Source of the DNA: UBA8106 sp913052135
Lineage (GTDB): Bacteria; Acidobacteriota; Vicinamibacteria; Vicinamibacterales; UBA823
Assembly: GCA_913052135.1 (NCBI GenBank)
Contig: CAJXDY010000001.1
Span: forward strand, 42,081 to 106,080
Direction of reading: 5' to 3'
DNA length: 64,000 bases
Within the stretch, counting starts at the first letter, position 1. Each line of letters starts with the position of its first letter. The notes beneath the pieces were generated by a model that worked only from the letters and a program-made list of their open reading frames with translations, was not told where the DNA came from and searched no databases. A program made the position numbers and the translations under genes. This document shows positions 27,069 through 36,253 of the stretch, piece by piece.

Positions 27069-27896
27069 TTATTCGTTGTCGAGGTGGGATGGTGCTTTAG
27101 GATAAACACCTTCGGCTGCCTCGGTGATGATCTTCTTAACCTTGGCTGGAAAATCTTTTTTTATGATGAAGTTGAAATATCCTTTATCTTTTTTCTGAAC
27201 CTCTTGTAGTGTTTGGCCCCTATACTGACCGAAATTAAGTCTTGCTGCGCCTTCCCGCCAGATGATCTTCCCATCCGGGTCCAGCCAATCACGTGGCTGT
27301 GTGATGTGGTGTAGATCTTGAACGGAGAGCGGAAGCTTGTTTGTACGAAGTTGTCCGACAAATGCCCTTGCTGTGGAGTCCACGTCCACATCTGCGCGGT
27401 GAGCGTTTTTCGGTTTTGCTCCATAGAAGTGTTCAACCGCATCAGAGAGTGTGCGTGTTTCGAGATGTTGCCATAGTCGAAATGGGTCAATGACCGCCGT
27501 GTCCACAAAAGGAGATGGAATCTTGGCTCGTTCAAACTCAGCGTTCAACATCCCTTGATCGAATCGGAAGTTGTAGCCGATAAAGTCATGTCCATGTAAT
27601 GATTCCGCGAGAGACTTTGCAATGTGCTGAAAAGTGGGTTCATCTGCGACATCCGCATCTGTAATGCCGTGAATCGCCGTCGCCGCCTCTGGAATTGGCA
27701 TCTCCGGGTTAATCAGACGAGTTCGAGTCGAGACCTCCTTAGAGGGTGTTACGGTCGAAAAACTTACTTGGATAATTCGATCTGTCTTGAATGAGAGTCC
27801 GGTGGTTTCAACATCCAGAACTGTTAAAGGTCTGGTAATTTTGAGCGTTTCGGCAATTTCTTGCAAAATCGTTTTCAACGAAACAGTGTCGTTCAT
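27069..27896 (-). CDS. DnaQ-family 3'-5' exonuclease with DUF3820-like tail
   Basis: DEDDh exonuclease, about 275 residues. The motifs are VLDVETTGLSF (Exo I, DxE), GYNFRFDQGML (Exo II) and NAHRADVDVDST (Exo III, H...D). The C-terminal FGQYRGQTLQEVQ resembles the DUF3820 tail found in some DnaQ-like exonucleases. The reading frame is open to 28013, but the ATG at 27896 is preferred because AGGAAC lies about 7 bases before it. No polymerase domain; role in repair or RNA processing is unclear. Confidence 0.88.
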   Translation of the reverse strand: MNDTVSLKTILQEIAETLKITRPLTVLDVETTGLSFKTDRIIQVSFSTVTPSKEVSTRTRLINPEMPIPEAATAIHGITDADVADEPTFQHIAKSLAESLHGHDFIGYNFRFDQGMLNAEFERAKIPSPFVDTAVIDPFRLWQHLETRTLSDAVEHFYGAKPKNAHRADVDVDSTARAFVGQLRTNKLPLSVQDLHHITQPRDWLDPDGKIIWREGAARLNFGQYRGQTLQEVQKKDKGYFNFIIKKDFPAKVKKIITEAAEGVYPKAPSHLDNE

Positions 27897-28066
27897 AGCA
27901 GTTGTTCCTGACCTTTTGTGAGCCGCTTTGCGAGTTCGGATTATTGTAGGCGCTTGAGCGAATGAGAACAATGCATCAAGGTTATAGAAGGTTGCCGATT
28001 TTGGATGCTTCATGGTCTGAGTTATGATGCTTTGGGTGAGTCAGAGACGAATCAAGGAGGCATGAC

Positions 28067-28627
28067 GTGACAAATTTTATTGGCAGAATGACCGGAGCAG
28101 CGAAGCTTAATGTCGAGATTTACGAGGAAGTAGAGGCTGATACGAGTGCCACCGGACAGGCGATGGCTGTTGTATGTCTGTCGGCTCTCGCTATGGGTAT
28201 TGGTTACACGAGCGCTCTAGGATCCCCAAGTGTGGGTGATATTCTGATCATGGTGATCCTGGCCTTAAGTTCTTGGTTCGTTTGGGCTTTTATAAACTAC
28301 TTCATTGGTGCTCGCTTATTCCCAGAGCCTCAAACACGCGCTGACCATGGGGAGCTCTTACGGACGATGGGATTTGCGCAATCCCCACGTCTACTTCTTC
28401 TTATAGGAATCTTTCCTGGTTTTGGCGTTAATGAGACGCTTGGCAAAGTTCTAGTGTTTGCAATTTCTGTCTGGATGCTAATCACGATGATTGTAGCCGT
28501 TCGACAGGCACTCGATTATAAGAGCACCTTTCGTGCCGGGGCAGTGTGTTTTGTGGGATTGGTGGTCTCAGGAGCCCTATTGAACTTATGTCTAGGACTC
28601 CTTGTGGGCCTCGGACTTCTTGGCTAA
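28067..28627 (+). CDS. Yip1-family integral membrane protein
   Basis: A 186-residue protein with about five hydrophobic segments, resembling bacterial YIP1 domain proteins (WAFINYFIGARLF and downstream glycine-rich helices). It starts with GTG at 28067, placed 6 bases after AAGGAGG at 28054-28060. A competing ATG at 28062 would produce only ATG ACG TGA. Function unknown. Confidence 0.75.
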   Translation: MTNFIGRMTGAAKLNVEIYEEVEADTSATGQAMAVVCLSALAMGIGYTSALGSPSVGDILIMVILALSSWFVWAFINYFIGARLFPEPQTRADHGELLRTMGFAQSPRLLLLIGIFPGFGVNETLGKVLVFAISVWMLITMIVAVRQALDYKSTFRAGAVCFVGLVVSGALLNLCLGLLVGLGLLG

Positions 28628-28666
28628 AGATTCTGGGTTTCTTCGTTCGAGACTGTTTAGCGAGGC

Positions 28667-29878
28667 ATGATGATAAATCGCCGTGAATTTCTTGAAACTG
28701 CATCAGCAGGTTTGACGGTAACCGCGTTAGGACAAGGTGTGCAGGCTCAAGACGGCAGTGACCCACTTGGGGTACGAGATGATTTCCCAGTAGTGGAAAC
28801 TGGCACATATTTGAATGCGCCTTACATTACACCGAGCCCACGTACGGCGACTGAAGCCGTCAGTCAATTCAACCACGCGAAGGCGCGCCAGCCGGTTCCA
28901 CTTGGGGCGATGCTCGAACAAAAGGAATCCGTCAGAAATCGATTTGCCAAACTTGTCAACGCCAGTCCTCAGGAGATTGGGTTTTTGTCGGCAACCAGTG
29001 ATGGTGAAAACACCATCGCCCACGCGCTCGACCTCAAGGCGGGCGACAATGTTGTCCTGGATGAGTTGCATTTTTCCACGTCATACATTCTTTACCGTCA
29101 TCTGGAGCAAGAGCTTGGCATTGAGTTGCGGATCGCCAAGGCCGTAGCTGGTGCTGTCCCTGTTACGGCATTTGAGCCTCTCGTGGATGATCGCACTCGA
29201 CTAATTTCGGTGGCTTGGGTCGCGCATCAAAATGGGTTTCTGCATGACGTGGACGGCTTAGCGGATCTGGCTCATTCAAAAGGGGCGTACCTGTATGCTG
29301 ATGCGATACAGGCTGCTGGGATGGTGCCAATCGATGTGCAGCAGACACCAATCGACTGTTTTGCAAGCGGTACGTATAAATGGTTGCTCGGCGGGTATGG
29401 AATAGCTCCGTGCTTTGTGCGGGAATCGATTCTCGACCGGGTTCCTCCTGATCGCCGTGGATTTCTGCAGGTCAAAAGAGAACTCCCAAATTATCAGTAC
29501 GAATTTCATACAGGAGCAAGGAAATTAGAGTATGCGACGCCGGCGTTTGCGGCATTCTATGAACTCGGTGCAGGTCTAGAGTATTTAGAACGGATTGGCA
29601 TAGACCGCATTCATGCACACGGTGTTGCATTGGCTCAACGGGTTCGACAGGGTTTGGTTGAGTTAGGGCTTCGGCCTGTCACCCCGGAGGGTAATCAGAC
29701 AGCAATCGTTGCGTTTGAGAACCCAATTGATTCCGAAGTGGCCACACAATTGTTTGACGAAGCCAATATTCAATTGACCTTTCGGGAAGGGGGCCGGCAG
29801 ATTCGTGTTGGGGCAGCCTTGTTCAATACGGAGTCTGATATCGACATCTTCCTCGAAACTGCGGCTCGGTTGGTATAA
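28667..29878 (+). CDS. Class V aminotransferase/cysteine desulfurase-like protein with Tat signal
   Basis: A 403-residue fold-type I PLP enzyme of class V (NifS/isopenicillin-N-epimerase-like). The PLP lysine is in SGTYKWLLGGYG. The N-terminus INRREFLETASAGLTVTALG is a twin-arginine signal with an AQA-like cleavage site, so it is likely exported folded with PLP. The substrate is not recognisable. Two ATG codons in tandem start the gene. Confidence 0.85.
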   Translation: MMINRREFLETASAGLTVTALGQGVQAQDGSDPLGVRDDFPVVETGTYLNAPYITPSPRTATEAVSQFNHAKARQPVPLGAMLEQKESVRNRFAKLVNASPQEIGFLSATSDGENTIAHALDLKAGDNVVLDELHFSTSYILYRHLEQELGIELRIAKAVAGAVPVTAFEPLVDDRTRLISVAWVAHQNGFLHDVDGLADLAHSKGAYLYADAIQAAGMVPIDVQQTPIDCFASGTYKWLLGGYGIAPCFVRESILDRVPPDRRGFLQVKRELPNYQYEFHTGARKLEYATPAFAAFYELGAGLEYLERIGIDRIHAHGVALAQRVRQGLVELGLRPVTPEGNQTAIVAFENPIDSEVATQLFDEANIQLTFREGGRQIRVGAALFNTESDIDIFLETAARLV

Positions 29879-29896
29879 AACCACAACTTTCATATC

Positions 29897-29908
29897 AGGG
29901 AATTCCCT
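29897..29908 (+). repeat. 12-base palindrome over the ribosome binding site of the S9 peptidase gene
   Basis: AGGGAATTCCCT is a perfect palindrome immediately before the ATG at 29909 and includes the AGGGA ribosome binding site. It could be an operator or an RNA element, or chance. Confidence 0.35.
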
Positions 29909-31885
29909 ATGAGAATCATTCTGACAAGCTGTGCACTCGTGCTGTTCAGCAGTTTTGCCACCAGTGTTACAACACAGACGCGGTTGTTAGAAATCGACGA
30001 CTTGTTTGAGTTGCGCACCGTTGGGACGCCGAGGGTCAGTCCTGACGGTGACTGGGTCGCCTATACGGTGTCTCAGCTCGATATTGACGCAGATCGAAGT
30101 GATACAGACATCTTCATGTCGTCTCTCAGCGATCCGGCAGAGGATGCCATTCGTTTGACGACGAGCGATCGTTCGGAGACAGCCCCACGATGGAGTCCAG
30201 ATGGTCGATATCTCGGATTCTTGTCTTCACGAGACGACGAAGGGACAGAAGTCTGGATTTTGGATCGTCGAGGTGGTGAGGCGACTCGTCTGACGAACTA
30301 TGAAGGTAATGTCTCAGTGTTTAGCTGGTCGCCAGATGCAACAAAATTAGTTGTGGTGGTTCGAGATCCTAAACCGGATGTATCAAAAGAAGACGACACA
30401 CCCCAACCGATCGTCGTGACTCGTCTCCAAATAAAACGCGATGGGCAAGGGTATCTTACCAACCAATATCGACACCTCCATTTGTTTGACGTAAGGACGA
30501 AGGAAAGCATTCAGATAACCGATGGACCGTATGATGATGTTTCTCCTGCCTGGTCTCCAGATGGCGCACGATTGGTGTTTGTCAGTAATCGGACGGAAGT
30601 TCCAGACTCGAATGCAAATACTGATATTTTTCTTATGGAAGCTGGAGCGGATGCACCGCTTCATCAGTTGACCGATTCACAGGGGAGTGACAATTCTCCA
30701 ACGTTTAGTCCGGAAGGTAACTTCGTTGCCTATGTGGCTGGAGGAGATCCGGCTGATATCTGGTACGCACCACGGTATATCGCGGTGATTCCCACGACTG
30801 GCGGGTCGCCTCAGTTTCTCGGATCAGACTTGGATCGTAATGGTGGATCACCACAGATAACGAATGATGGCCAGCACGTGCTGTTTCTGCTTGAGGATGA
30901 AGGGAATCGTCATCTTGCGAAGGTCCCCGTTAATGGTGGTGACGTTGAACGGATTGTTACCGGTGAACGCAATATTTCAAGATTTCATCTTGGGTTTAGT
31001 AATCGCTTGGTTGTTCTTGAAAGTCAGCCAACCTATCCGGCTGAAATTTCACGTGTGGACGATTTAGGTCTGACTCGAATTTCGCATGTGAATGACGCAC
31101 ACCTAGCAGGTATCATGCTCGCACCCGTGGAAAGATTTACGGCGAGTAGCGCTGACGGTACCCCTATTGGCGGATTTCTGACGCGGCCACCTGACCAGCT
31201 TAATGGGACCAGCTTACCGACATTGCTTCGCATACATGGTGGACCGGTCAGTCAGTACTCGACTGCATTTCGTTTTGAGTGGCAGTTATTTGCGGCGAGA
31301 GGTTACGCGGTTGTGGCAGCAAATCCAAGGGGTTCCTCTGGATATGGCTTTGCGTTCTCTCGCGCGATTTGGGCCGATTGGGGGAATAAAGATTTTGAGG
31401 ATGTCATGGCAGCGGTTGATTACGTGATTGAAAGCAATGTTGCCGATCCTAATCGCCTTGGTGTTGGAGGCTGGAGTTACGGCGGAATTCTCACAAATTA
31501 TGTAATCACTAAGACTGGTCGTTTTCAGGCTGCGATTACCGGAGCGAGTGAGGTTAATTACTTATCCAATTATGGAACGGATCATTACCAACGACAGTGG
31601 GAGGCCGAACTGGGACTTCCGTGGCAAAACACGGAGCTGTGGATCCATCTGTCGCCGTTTTTTCAGGTCGAAAAGATAACCACTCCGACACTTGTTATGG
31701 TCGGCGAGGAGGATTGGAATGTACCAGCGCTGAATTCAGAGCAACTCTATCAGGCATTGCGACGCCTTGGCCGTGACACGGAACTAGTGATTTATCCAGG
31801 GCAGAGTCACGGAATTCGACGCCCGACCTACCAACGTGATCGGTACGAGCGATATCTAGATTGGTACGATCGTTACGTCAAGTAA
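29909..31885 (+). CDS. S9-family prolyl oligopeptidase (DPP/acylaminoacyl-peptidase type), exported
   Basis: A 658-residue exported serine peptidase. A signal peptide (hydrophobic VLFSSFATS) is followed by a beta-propeller of PD40-like repeats (several SPDG and SPDGAR motifs) and a C-terminal alpha/beta hydrolase domain. The catalytic Ser lies in GGWSYGGILTN, Asp in VGEEDWNVP and His in GQSHGIRRP. Releases short peptides from the N-terminus of substrates. Confidence 0.93.
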   Translation: MRIILTSCALVLFSSFATSVTTQTRLLEIDDLFELRTVGTPRVSPDGDWVAYTVSQLDIDADRSDTDIFMSSLSDPAEDAIRLTTSDRSETAPRWSPDGRYLGFLSSRDDEGTEVWILDRRGGEATRLTNYEGNVSVFSWSPDATKLVVVVRDPKPDVSKEDDTPQPIVVTRLQIKRDGQGYLTNQYRHLHLFDVRTKESIQITDGPYDDVSPAWSPDGARLVFVSNRTEVPDSNANTDIFLMEAGADAPLHQLTDSQGSDNSPTFSPEGNFVAYVAGGDPADIWYAPRYIAVIPTTGGSPQFLGSDLDRNGGSPQITNDGQHVLFLLEDEGNRHLAKVPVNGGDVERIVTGERNISRFHLGFSNRLVVLESQPTYPAEISRVDDLGLTRISHVNDAHLAGIMLAPVERFTASSADGTPIGGFLTRPPDQLNGTSLPTLLRIHGGPVSQYSTAFRFEWQLFAARGYAVVAANPRGSSGYGFAFSRAIWADWGNKDFEDVMAAVDYVIESNVADPNRLGVGGWSYGGILTNYVITKTGRFQAAITGASEVNYLSNYGTDHYQRQWEAELGLPWQNTELWIHLSPFFQVEKITTPTLVMVGEEDWNVPALNSEQLYQALRRLGRDTELVIYPGQSHGIRRPTYQRDRYERYLDWYDRYVK

Positions 31886-31935
31886 TAGAGTGGATGATCG
31901 CTTGATTTCCTTTTTGAGTCCTCACCTTAAATAAC

Positions 31936-33396
31936 ATGGTCAAAGTGTTCCTGCTGCTACGTTCCCCGAAACGGGCAGTCCCGTTAGTGAACGTGCTCCT
32001 GTCCGTCATGTGTACATCTGGACAGCCACCAGCCGAAGAAACCCACTTGAATGCCGTACGACCGAACATAATTTACATATTGGTAGACGATCTTGGTTAT
32101 GGCGATCTCGGTGTTTATGGGCAGGAGGTAATCAGCACGCCGCGTCTTGATCAATTAGCAACAGAAGGAATGGTGTTTACCCAGCATTATGCGGGGGCCC
32201 CTGTGTGTGCGCCATCTCGGGCGTCATTGATGGCTGGCTTACACACTGGACACACCACCATTCGTGGGAATCTAGAAATTGAACCCGAAGGACAACAACC
32301 AATTCCTGATAGTCGAATCACACTTGCAGAACGTTTGCGTGACGTTGGATACGAGACTGCAGCGATTGGTAAATGGGGTCTTGGAGCTCCGGACACCGAA
32401 GGTGTGCCGACACGTCAGGGCTTTGACTATTTTTTTGGATATAACTGTCAACGCGAGGCACATTCCTACTACCCAGACCACCTATGGCGTAATGAAGAAA
32501 TTGTGCATCTAGCAGCAAACCAAGACGAAGCTCGTGGCCTGTATAGTCACGACTTGCTGATTGACGAGACACTTCGCTTTATTGAGCAGACGCGAGATGG
32601 GCCTTTTTTCCTGTATGTGCCGTTCACGATTCCACATGCAGGCCTCGACGTGCCTGAAGAATCGATGGAACCTTATCGCGGTCGCTTTAAAGAGCATCCT
32701 TCGGAGAGGCAAGGGCGGTATATCAGCCAACCAACTCCACGGGCCGCTTTTGCAGGAATGGTTTCAAGGCTCGATCGGGACGTTGGTCGCATTGTCGATC
32801 TTGTAGACGGATTGGGACTGTCGGAGCAAACACTAATTATCTTTAGCAGTGATAATGGACCACATCAAGAAGGAGGAGCTGATCCAGAGTTCTTTAATAG
32901 TGGTGGCGGACTACGTGGATTCAAGCTTGATTTGTATGAAGGTGGTATTCGGGTCCCGATGATTGCCCGATGGACAGGAGTTGTAGGTGCTGGAACGGTG
33001 AGTGAGCATGTATCAGCATTCTGGGATGTTACGCCAACACTTTTGGATTTGGCGGGTGTGATGTTGCCTGAAGATCTCGATGGGATATCGTTCATGCCAA
33101 CGTTACAAGGAGATCCTCAAGAGCAACACGAGTATCTCTATTGGGAATTTCACCCGTCTGTATATCACGAGCAGATCTGGAAACAAGCTGTCAGAATGGG
33201 CGATTGGAAAGGGTTACGTTTTAGCCGAAAAGGAAAGGGTGACGACCGAATTGAACTTTACAATTTAGTCCTTGATCCCAGTGAAACACGTAACGTTGCC
33301 AGCGAACACCGCAATATTGTTGAGGAGATGGCCACGCACATGAATGCGGCACATGTTCCCTCAACATTGTTCCCATATCCAGAAGAGTCAAGATAA
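31936..33396 (+). CDS. Arylsulfatase-type sulfatase, paralogue of 546-1976
   Basis: A 486-residue formylglycine sulfatase. APVCAPSRASLMAGLHTGH holds the modified Cys, DDLGYGDLGVYGQE and SDNGPHQEGGADP the metal-binding sites. Long stretches are nearly identical in pattern to the sulfatase at 546-1976, so they are in-window paralogues. The N-terminus has a hydrophobic stretch ending in VMC, a possible lipobox. It lies 50 bases after the S9 gene. Confidence 0.92.
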   Translation: MVKVFLLLRSPKRAVPLVNVLLSVMCTSGQPPAEETHLNAVRPNIIYILVDDLGYGDLGVYGQEVISTPRLDQLATEGMVFTQHYAGAPVCAPSRASLMAGLHTGHTTIRGNLEIEPEGQQPIPDSRITLAERLRDVGYETAAIGKWGLGAPDTEGVPTRQGFDYFFGYNCQREAHSYYPDHLWRNEEIVHLAANQDEARGLYSHDLLIDETLRFIEQTRDGPFFLYVPFTIPHAGLDVPEESMEPYRGRFKEHPSERQGRYISQPTPRAAFAGMVSRLDRDVGRIVDLVDGLGLSEQTLIIFSSDNGPHQEGGADPEFFNSGGGLRGFKLDLYEGGIRVPMIARWTGVVGAGTVSEHVSAFWDVTPTLLDLAGVMLPEDLDGISFMPTLQGDPQEQHEYLYWEFHPSVYHEQIWKQAVRMGDWKGLRFSRKGKGDDRIELYNLVLDPSETRNVASEHRNIVEEMATHMNAAHVPSTLFPYPEESR

Positions 33397-33435
33397 CGGA
33401 TTTGCGTGGTTTAAAAAAGGGGAGTTAATGTCAAA

Positions 33436-34092
33436 GTGGTTGCCATGCTGAAAGTACGATGGAGATCATTTGTAGCATTTGCATTCCTCATGACTTGCGT
33501 GTTGCTTGGGTCTCTCTACATTGCTCGTGTGCCGGTGCTCTCGTGGCTAGGCTCACTCATGATCGTAGTAGATCCTATTCAGGCTTCAGATGCGATTGTG
33601 ATTTTGAACGGCAGTTATTTTGGGGAACGCGAAATAGTTGCGACAGATCTTTACAAGGATGGATATGCTCCACGAGTTGCTGTGACTCTTGGCTATGAAC
33701 CTCAGTCCAGCGAGATTCTGCGGCAGCGAAGTGTGAGTCCTGCGAGTCCGAAGGAATTCAAGTTGTTACTATTGCGTGCATTGGGTGTGCCGGATGATGC
33801 CATTGTTGTCCTAGAAGAAGGTGTTGAGTCTACTTTCGACGAAGCCAATTTAATTGCAGATTGGGTGGACGATGCAAACATCGGAAGTCTTATTCTTGTA
33901 ACAACAAGATTTCATTCTGCGCGCGCCTTGTACATTTTTCAGCGTGTATTTGGTGACCGAAACGTTAGGTTGACGATGTATCCCACCTCAGTAGACTACT
34001 TTAATCCAGAGACCTGGTGGCGGAACCGCACGACCTTACGCATCGGCTTGTTCGAATTGCAAAAACTATTGTTTTATAGACTGGTTTACTAA
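33436..34092 (+). CDS. YdcF/DUF218 family membrane-anchored protein
   Basis: A 218-residue protein with an N-terminal membrane anchor and a DUF218 core: SDAIVILNGSYFGEREIVATDLY, ESTFDEANLIADW and VTTRFHSARAL are conserved in YdcF/SanA/ElyC proteins linked to envelope maintenance. The start is GTG at 33436, 11 bases after GGGGAG; an ATG at 33445 is also possible. An overlapping mini-ORF from ATG 33428 has only seven codons. Confidence 0.82.
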   Translation: MVAMLKVRWRSFVAFAFLMTCVLLGSLYIARVPVLSWLGSLMIVVDPIQASDAIVILNGSYFGEREIVATDLYKDGYAPRVAVTLGYEPQSSEILRQRSVSPASPKEFKLLLLRALGVPDDAIVVLEEGVESTFDEANLIADWVDDANIGSLILVTTRFHSARALYIFQRVFGDRNVRLTMYPTSVDYFNPETWWRNRTTLRIGLFELQKLLFYRLVY

Positions 34093-34135
34093 AAAAGCAG
34101 GTTTGATATGGCAGGAAGGCTGTTACGCAGCTTTC

Positions 34136-34612
34136 TCAAGGCGTGTCATTTTTAGAACCAGCTTTAGCACGAACCCGAAAACGTGCTACTTGCGATGCAA
34201 TGTAAGCGCGTGTTGTATCAATGTCCGCCTTTAGATAAGCTCCGTCATCGATTGCCACACGTGGCGCTACCAGACGTCCTTCCATGTATGCACTCTCTCG
34301 AAGTTCAGCAAGAACTTCAGCTGTGATGTGTCCACTAACTCTGCCAAGAACCTTAATCGATTGAGCAAATATCTTGCCATGCACCTGACCATCAATTCCC
34401 ACTGCAACTCCATGTTCAGGCAAGTTCACGGTCCCTTCAACATGACCATTTATAATTAGGTGCTCTTCGGCGTAGATTTCACCTGTAATGGTGATTCCAG
34501 CTCCTAGTAATGTAATGGACTCCGGCGGGCTCTCTTTTTCGGTTTGACCTCTTGCTTGAGACGTAAGCGATGTAAAAGTCCGGTCGATGTTGTGATTCGT
34601 TAATTTATTCAT
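34136..34612 (-). CDS. Bactofilin (polymer-forming cytoskeletal protein)
   Basis: A 158-residue protein with a beta-helical DUF583 core: ITGEIYAEEHLIINGHVEGT, HGKIFAQSIKVLGRVSG and YMEGRLVAPRVAIDDGAYLK show the regular bactofilin repeat. Bactofilins form filaments affecting cell shape. The Pro/Ser-rich N-terminal tail is typical. It lies near tRNA-Gly, with a 125-base gap. Confidence 0.9.
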   Translation of the reverse strand: MNKLTNHNIDRTFTSLTSQARGQTEKESPPESITLLGAGITITGEIYAEEHLIINGHVEGTVNLPEHGVAVGIDGQVHGKIFAQSIKVLGRVSGHITAEVLAELRESAYMEGRLVAPRVAIDDGAYLKADIDTTRAYIASQVARFRVRAKAGSKNDTP

Positions 34613-34737
34613 GTGCTGAGCACGTGTAACGTTTTATTAGGTGGTTTTAATTACGAGTTGAGGTATTTCCTCAATAGTGCCTCATTTCCAATAGTCTGGC
34701 AACAATCGACAACTCCTTTTGGTTCGTGCTCGGAAAA

Positions 34738-34812
34738 TGGAGCGGGAGACGGGGATCGAACCCGCGACCAACGGCTTGGGAAGCCGTGACTCTACCGCTG
34801 AGTTACTCCCGC
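34738..34812 (-). tRNA. tRNA-Gly (anticodon CCC)
   Basis: Read on the minus strand, the acceptor arms GCGGGAG and CTCCCGC pair perfectly, the anticodon stem ACGGC/GCCGT encloses loop TTCCCAA with anticodon CCC, and the T-arm has the usual TTCGATC loop. CCA is encoded at 34740-34738. It decodes GGG. It stands alone between bactofilin and the phosphomutase. Confidence 0.95.
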
Positions 34813-34872
34813 ATTGGACGGCTGTGCCATATTATCAAACATTCTTAGTCTTAACGATTCCATTTACGGTTA

Positions 34873-36237
34873 TCAATCTTCACTTCGTATGAGAGCGATT
34901 ATTTCATCGCGACGGGCTGCCATGATTGACGGAGTATTGCCTTCAAGATTTAGTCGAATCAAAGGTTCGGTATTTGAAGGGCGAACATTGCAATGCCAAG
35001 TATCGTATTCGATGGACACTCCATCCATGCAATCAATAGTCCCATCAGCATAATGAGTTTTTAGTTTCTCTAACATCTGTGGAATCTCACTCATTGAGTT
35101 AACGGCAGAGTTGATTTCGCCAGAGATAAAATACTGTTTCCGCAACGGTGCCAGTAATTCCCGTAGTGTCTGATTTTTCTTGGACATTAATTCAAGAATC
35201 AAAAGCGCTGGGATGAATCCATTGTCTGCATAAAAGTTCTCTCGAAAGTAATAGTGCCCCGTTACTTCTCCACCGAAGACAGCGTCTTCTTCACGCATTC
35301 GCTTTTTAAAGAAAGCATGACCGACGCGATTCATTAGCGCACTACCATTATGGCGAGCAACGAGATCTTTAACCGCATGACTGGCGCGAACATCATAAAT
35401 AATTTTTGATCTAGGATGCTTAAGTAAAAACGCTTCCGCCAACAGGGCTGTCACGAAATCACCAGAAATAAACTCGCCAGTTCCATCCACGAAAAAACAG
35501 CGATCCGCGTCACCATCCCAGGCAATTCCAGCGTCTGCACCGGAACTAATCACAGCGTTAACTAGATCCTGTCTATTTTGTTTGATTAGTGGGTTTGCTT
35601 CATGGTTTGGAAATGTGCCGTCTACTTCAAAACAAAGTCGAGTTGTCTGACATGGCAACCGATCAAACAACAATGGCGCGACAAGTCCTCCGATACCACT
35701 TCCAGCATCAAGGACCAGATGAAATGGCTTAATGGATGATATGTCAATGAATGAAAGAACGTGATTCACGTATTCGTTGAAACGGTTTGCCTTACTGTAT
35801 GAACCTTTTGATTTGTGTGTGGATAGATCTAATTGTTCTGAAAGAATGTCTCGAATGTCTGATATTCCGGAATCGCCACTTAGTGGAATTGCATTCTGGG
35901 CCACAAGTTTGACGCCATTGTAAGCTTGCGGATTATGAGACGCTGTAATTTCGGCTCCGCCATCGTGCTGGTCCTTCACAGTCACGTAGTACAACATGTC
36001 CGTGCCGATAAGGCCGTAATCTACAACATCGGCACCTTGACTTCGGGCCCCTTCAACAAACGCTGATGCCAGACTTGGTGACGACAATCGCATATCTTGA
36101 CCGACGGCAATACGTTTAGCCTGCAGGAGGGAAACAAAAGCTTGCCCAATGTCTCGAAATGCTTCTTCATTTACCTCGCTTGGATATAAGCCTCGAATAT
36201 CGTAAGCCTTAAAAATTGTAGGGTTAATTTTTGACAT
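34873..36237 (-). CDS. Phosphomannomutase/phosphoglucomutase
   Basis: A 454-residue alpha-phosphohexomutase. The phosphoserine loop is TASHNPQAYNG, the metal-binding loop AWDGDADRCFFVDG, and the phosphate-binding RPSNTEPLIRLN is at the C-terminus. It converts the 6-phosphate of mannose or glucose to the 1-phosphate. The gene is 16 bases downstream of the nucleotidyltransferase, giving a sugar-nucleotide pair (sugar-1-P then NDP-sugar) for envelope polysaccharide. Confidence 0.93.
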   Translation of the reverse strand: MSKINPTIFKAYDIRGLYPSEVNEEAFRDIGQAFVSLLQAKRIAVGQDMRLSSPSLASAFVEGARSQGADVVDYGLIGTDMLYYVTVKDQHDGGAEITASHNPQAYNGVKLVAQNAIPLSGDSGISDIRDILSEQLDLSTHKSKGSYSKANRFNEYVNHVLSFIDISSIKPFHLVLDAGSGIGGLVAPLLFDRLPCQTTRLCFEVDGTFPNHEANPLIKQNRQDLVNAVISSGADAGIAWDGDADRCFFVDGTGEFISGDFVTALLAEAFLLKHPRSKIIYDVRASHAVKDLVARHNGSALMNRVGHAFFKKRMREEDAVFGGEVTGHYYFRENFYADNGFIPALLILELMSKKNQTLRELLAPLRKQYFISGEINSAVNSMSEIPQMLEKLKTHYADGTIDCMDGVSIEYDTWHCNVRPSNTEPLIRLNLEGNTPSIMAARRDEIIALIRSED

Positions 36238-36253
36238 CGAATTTAAACTCTAC

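Noticed and set aside
34115..34135. Hairpin GAAGGCTG/CAGCTTTC between the convergent YdcF and bactofilin genes
   Set aside because: It lies where a bidirectional terminator would be useful but lacks a T-run and contains a G-U pair, so it was not called.
34658..34674. Inverted repeat TTGAGG-TATTT-CCTCAA upstream of bactofilin
   Set aside because: Short stem with no T-run on either strand; no way to assign a function from sequence alone.
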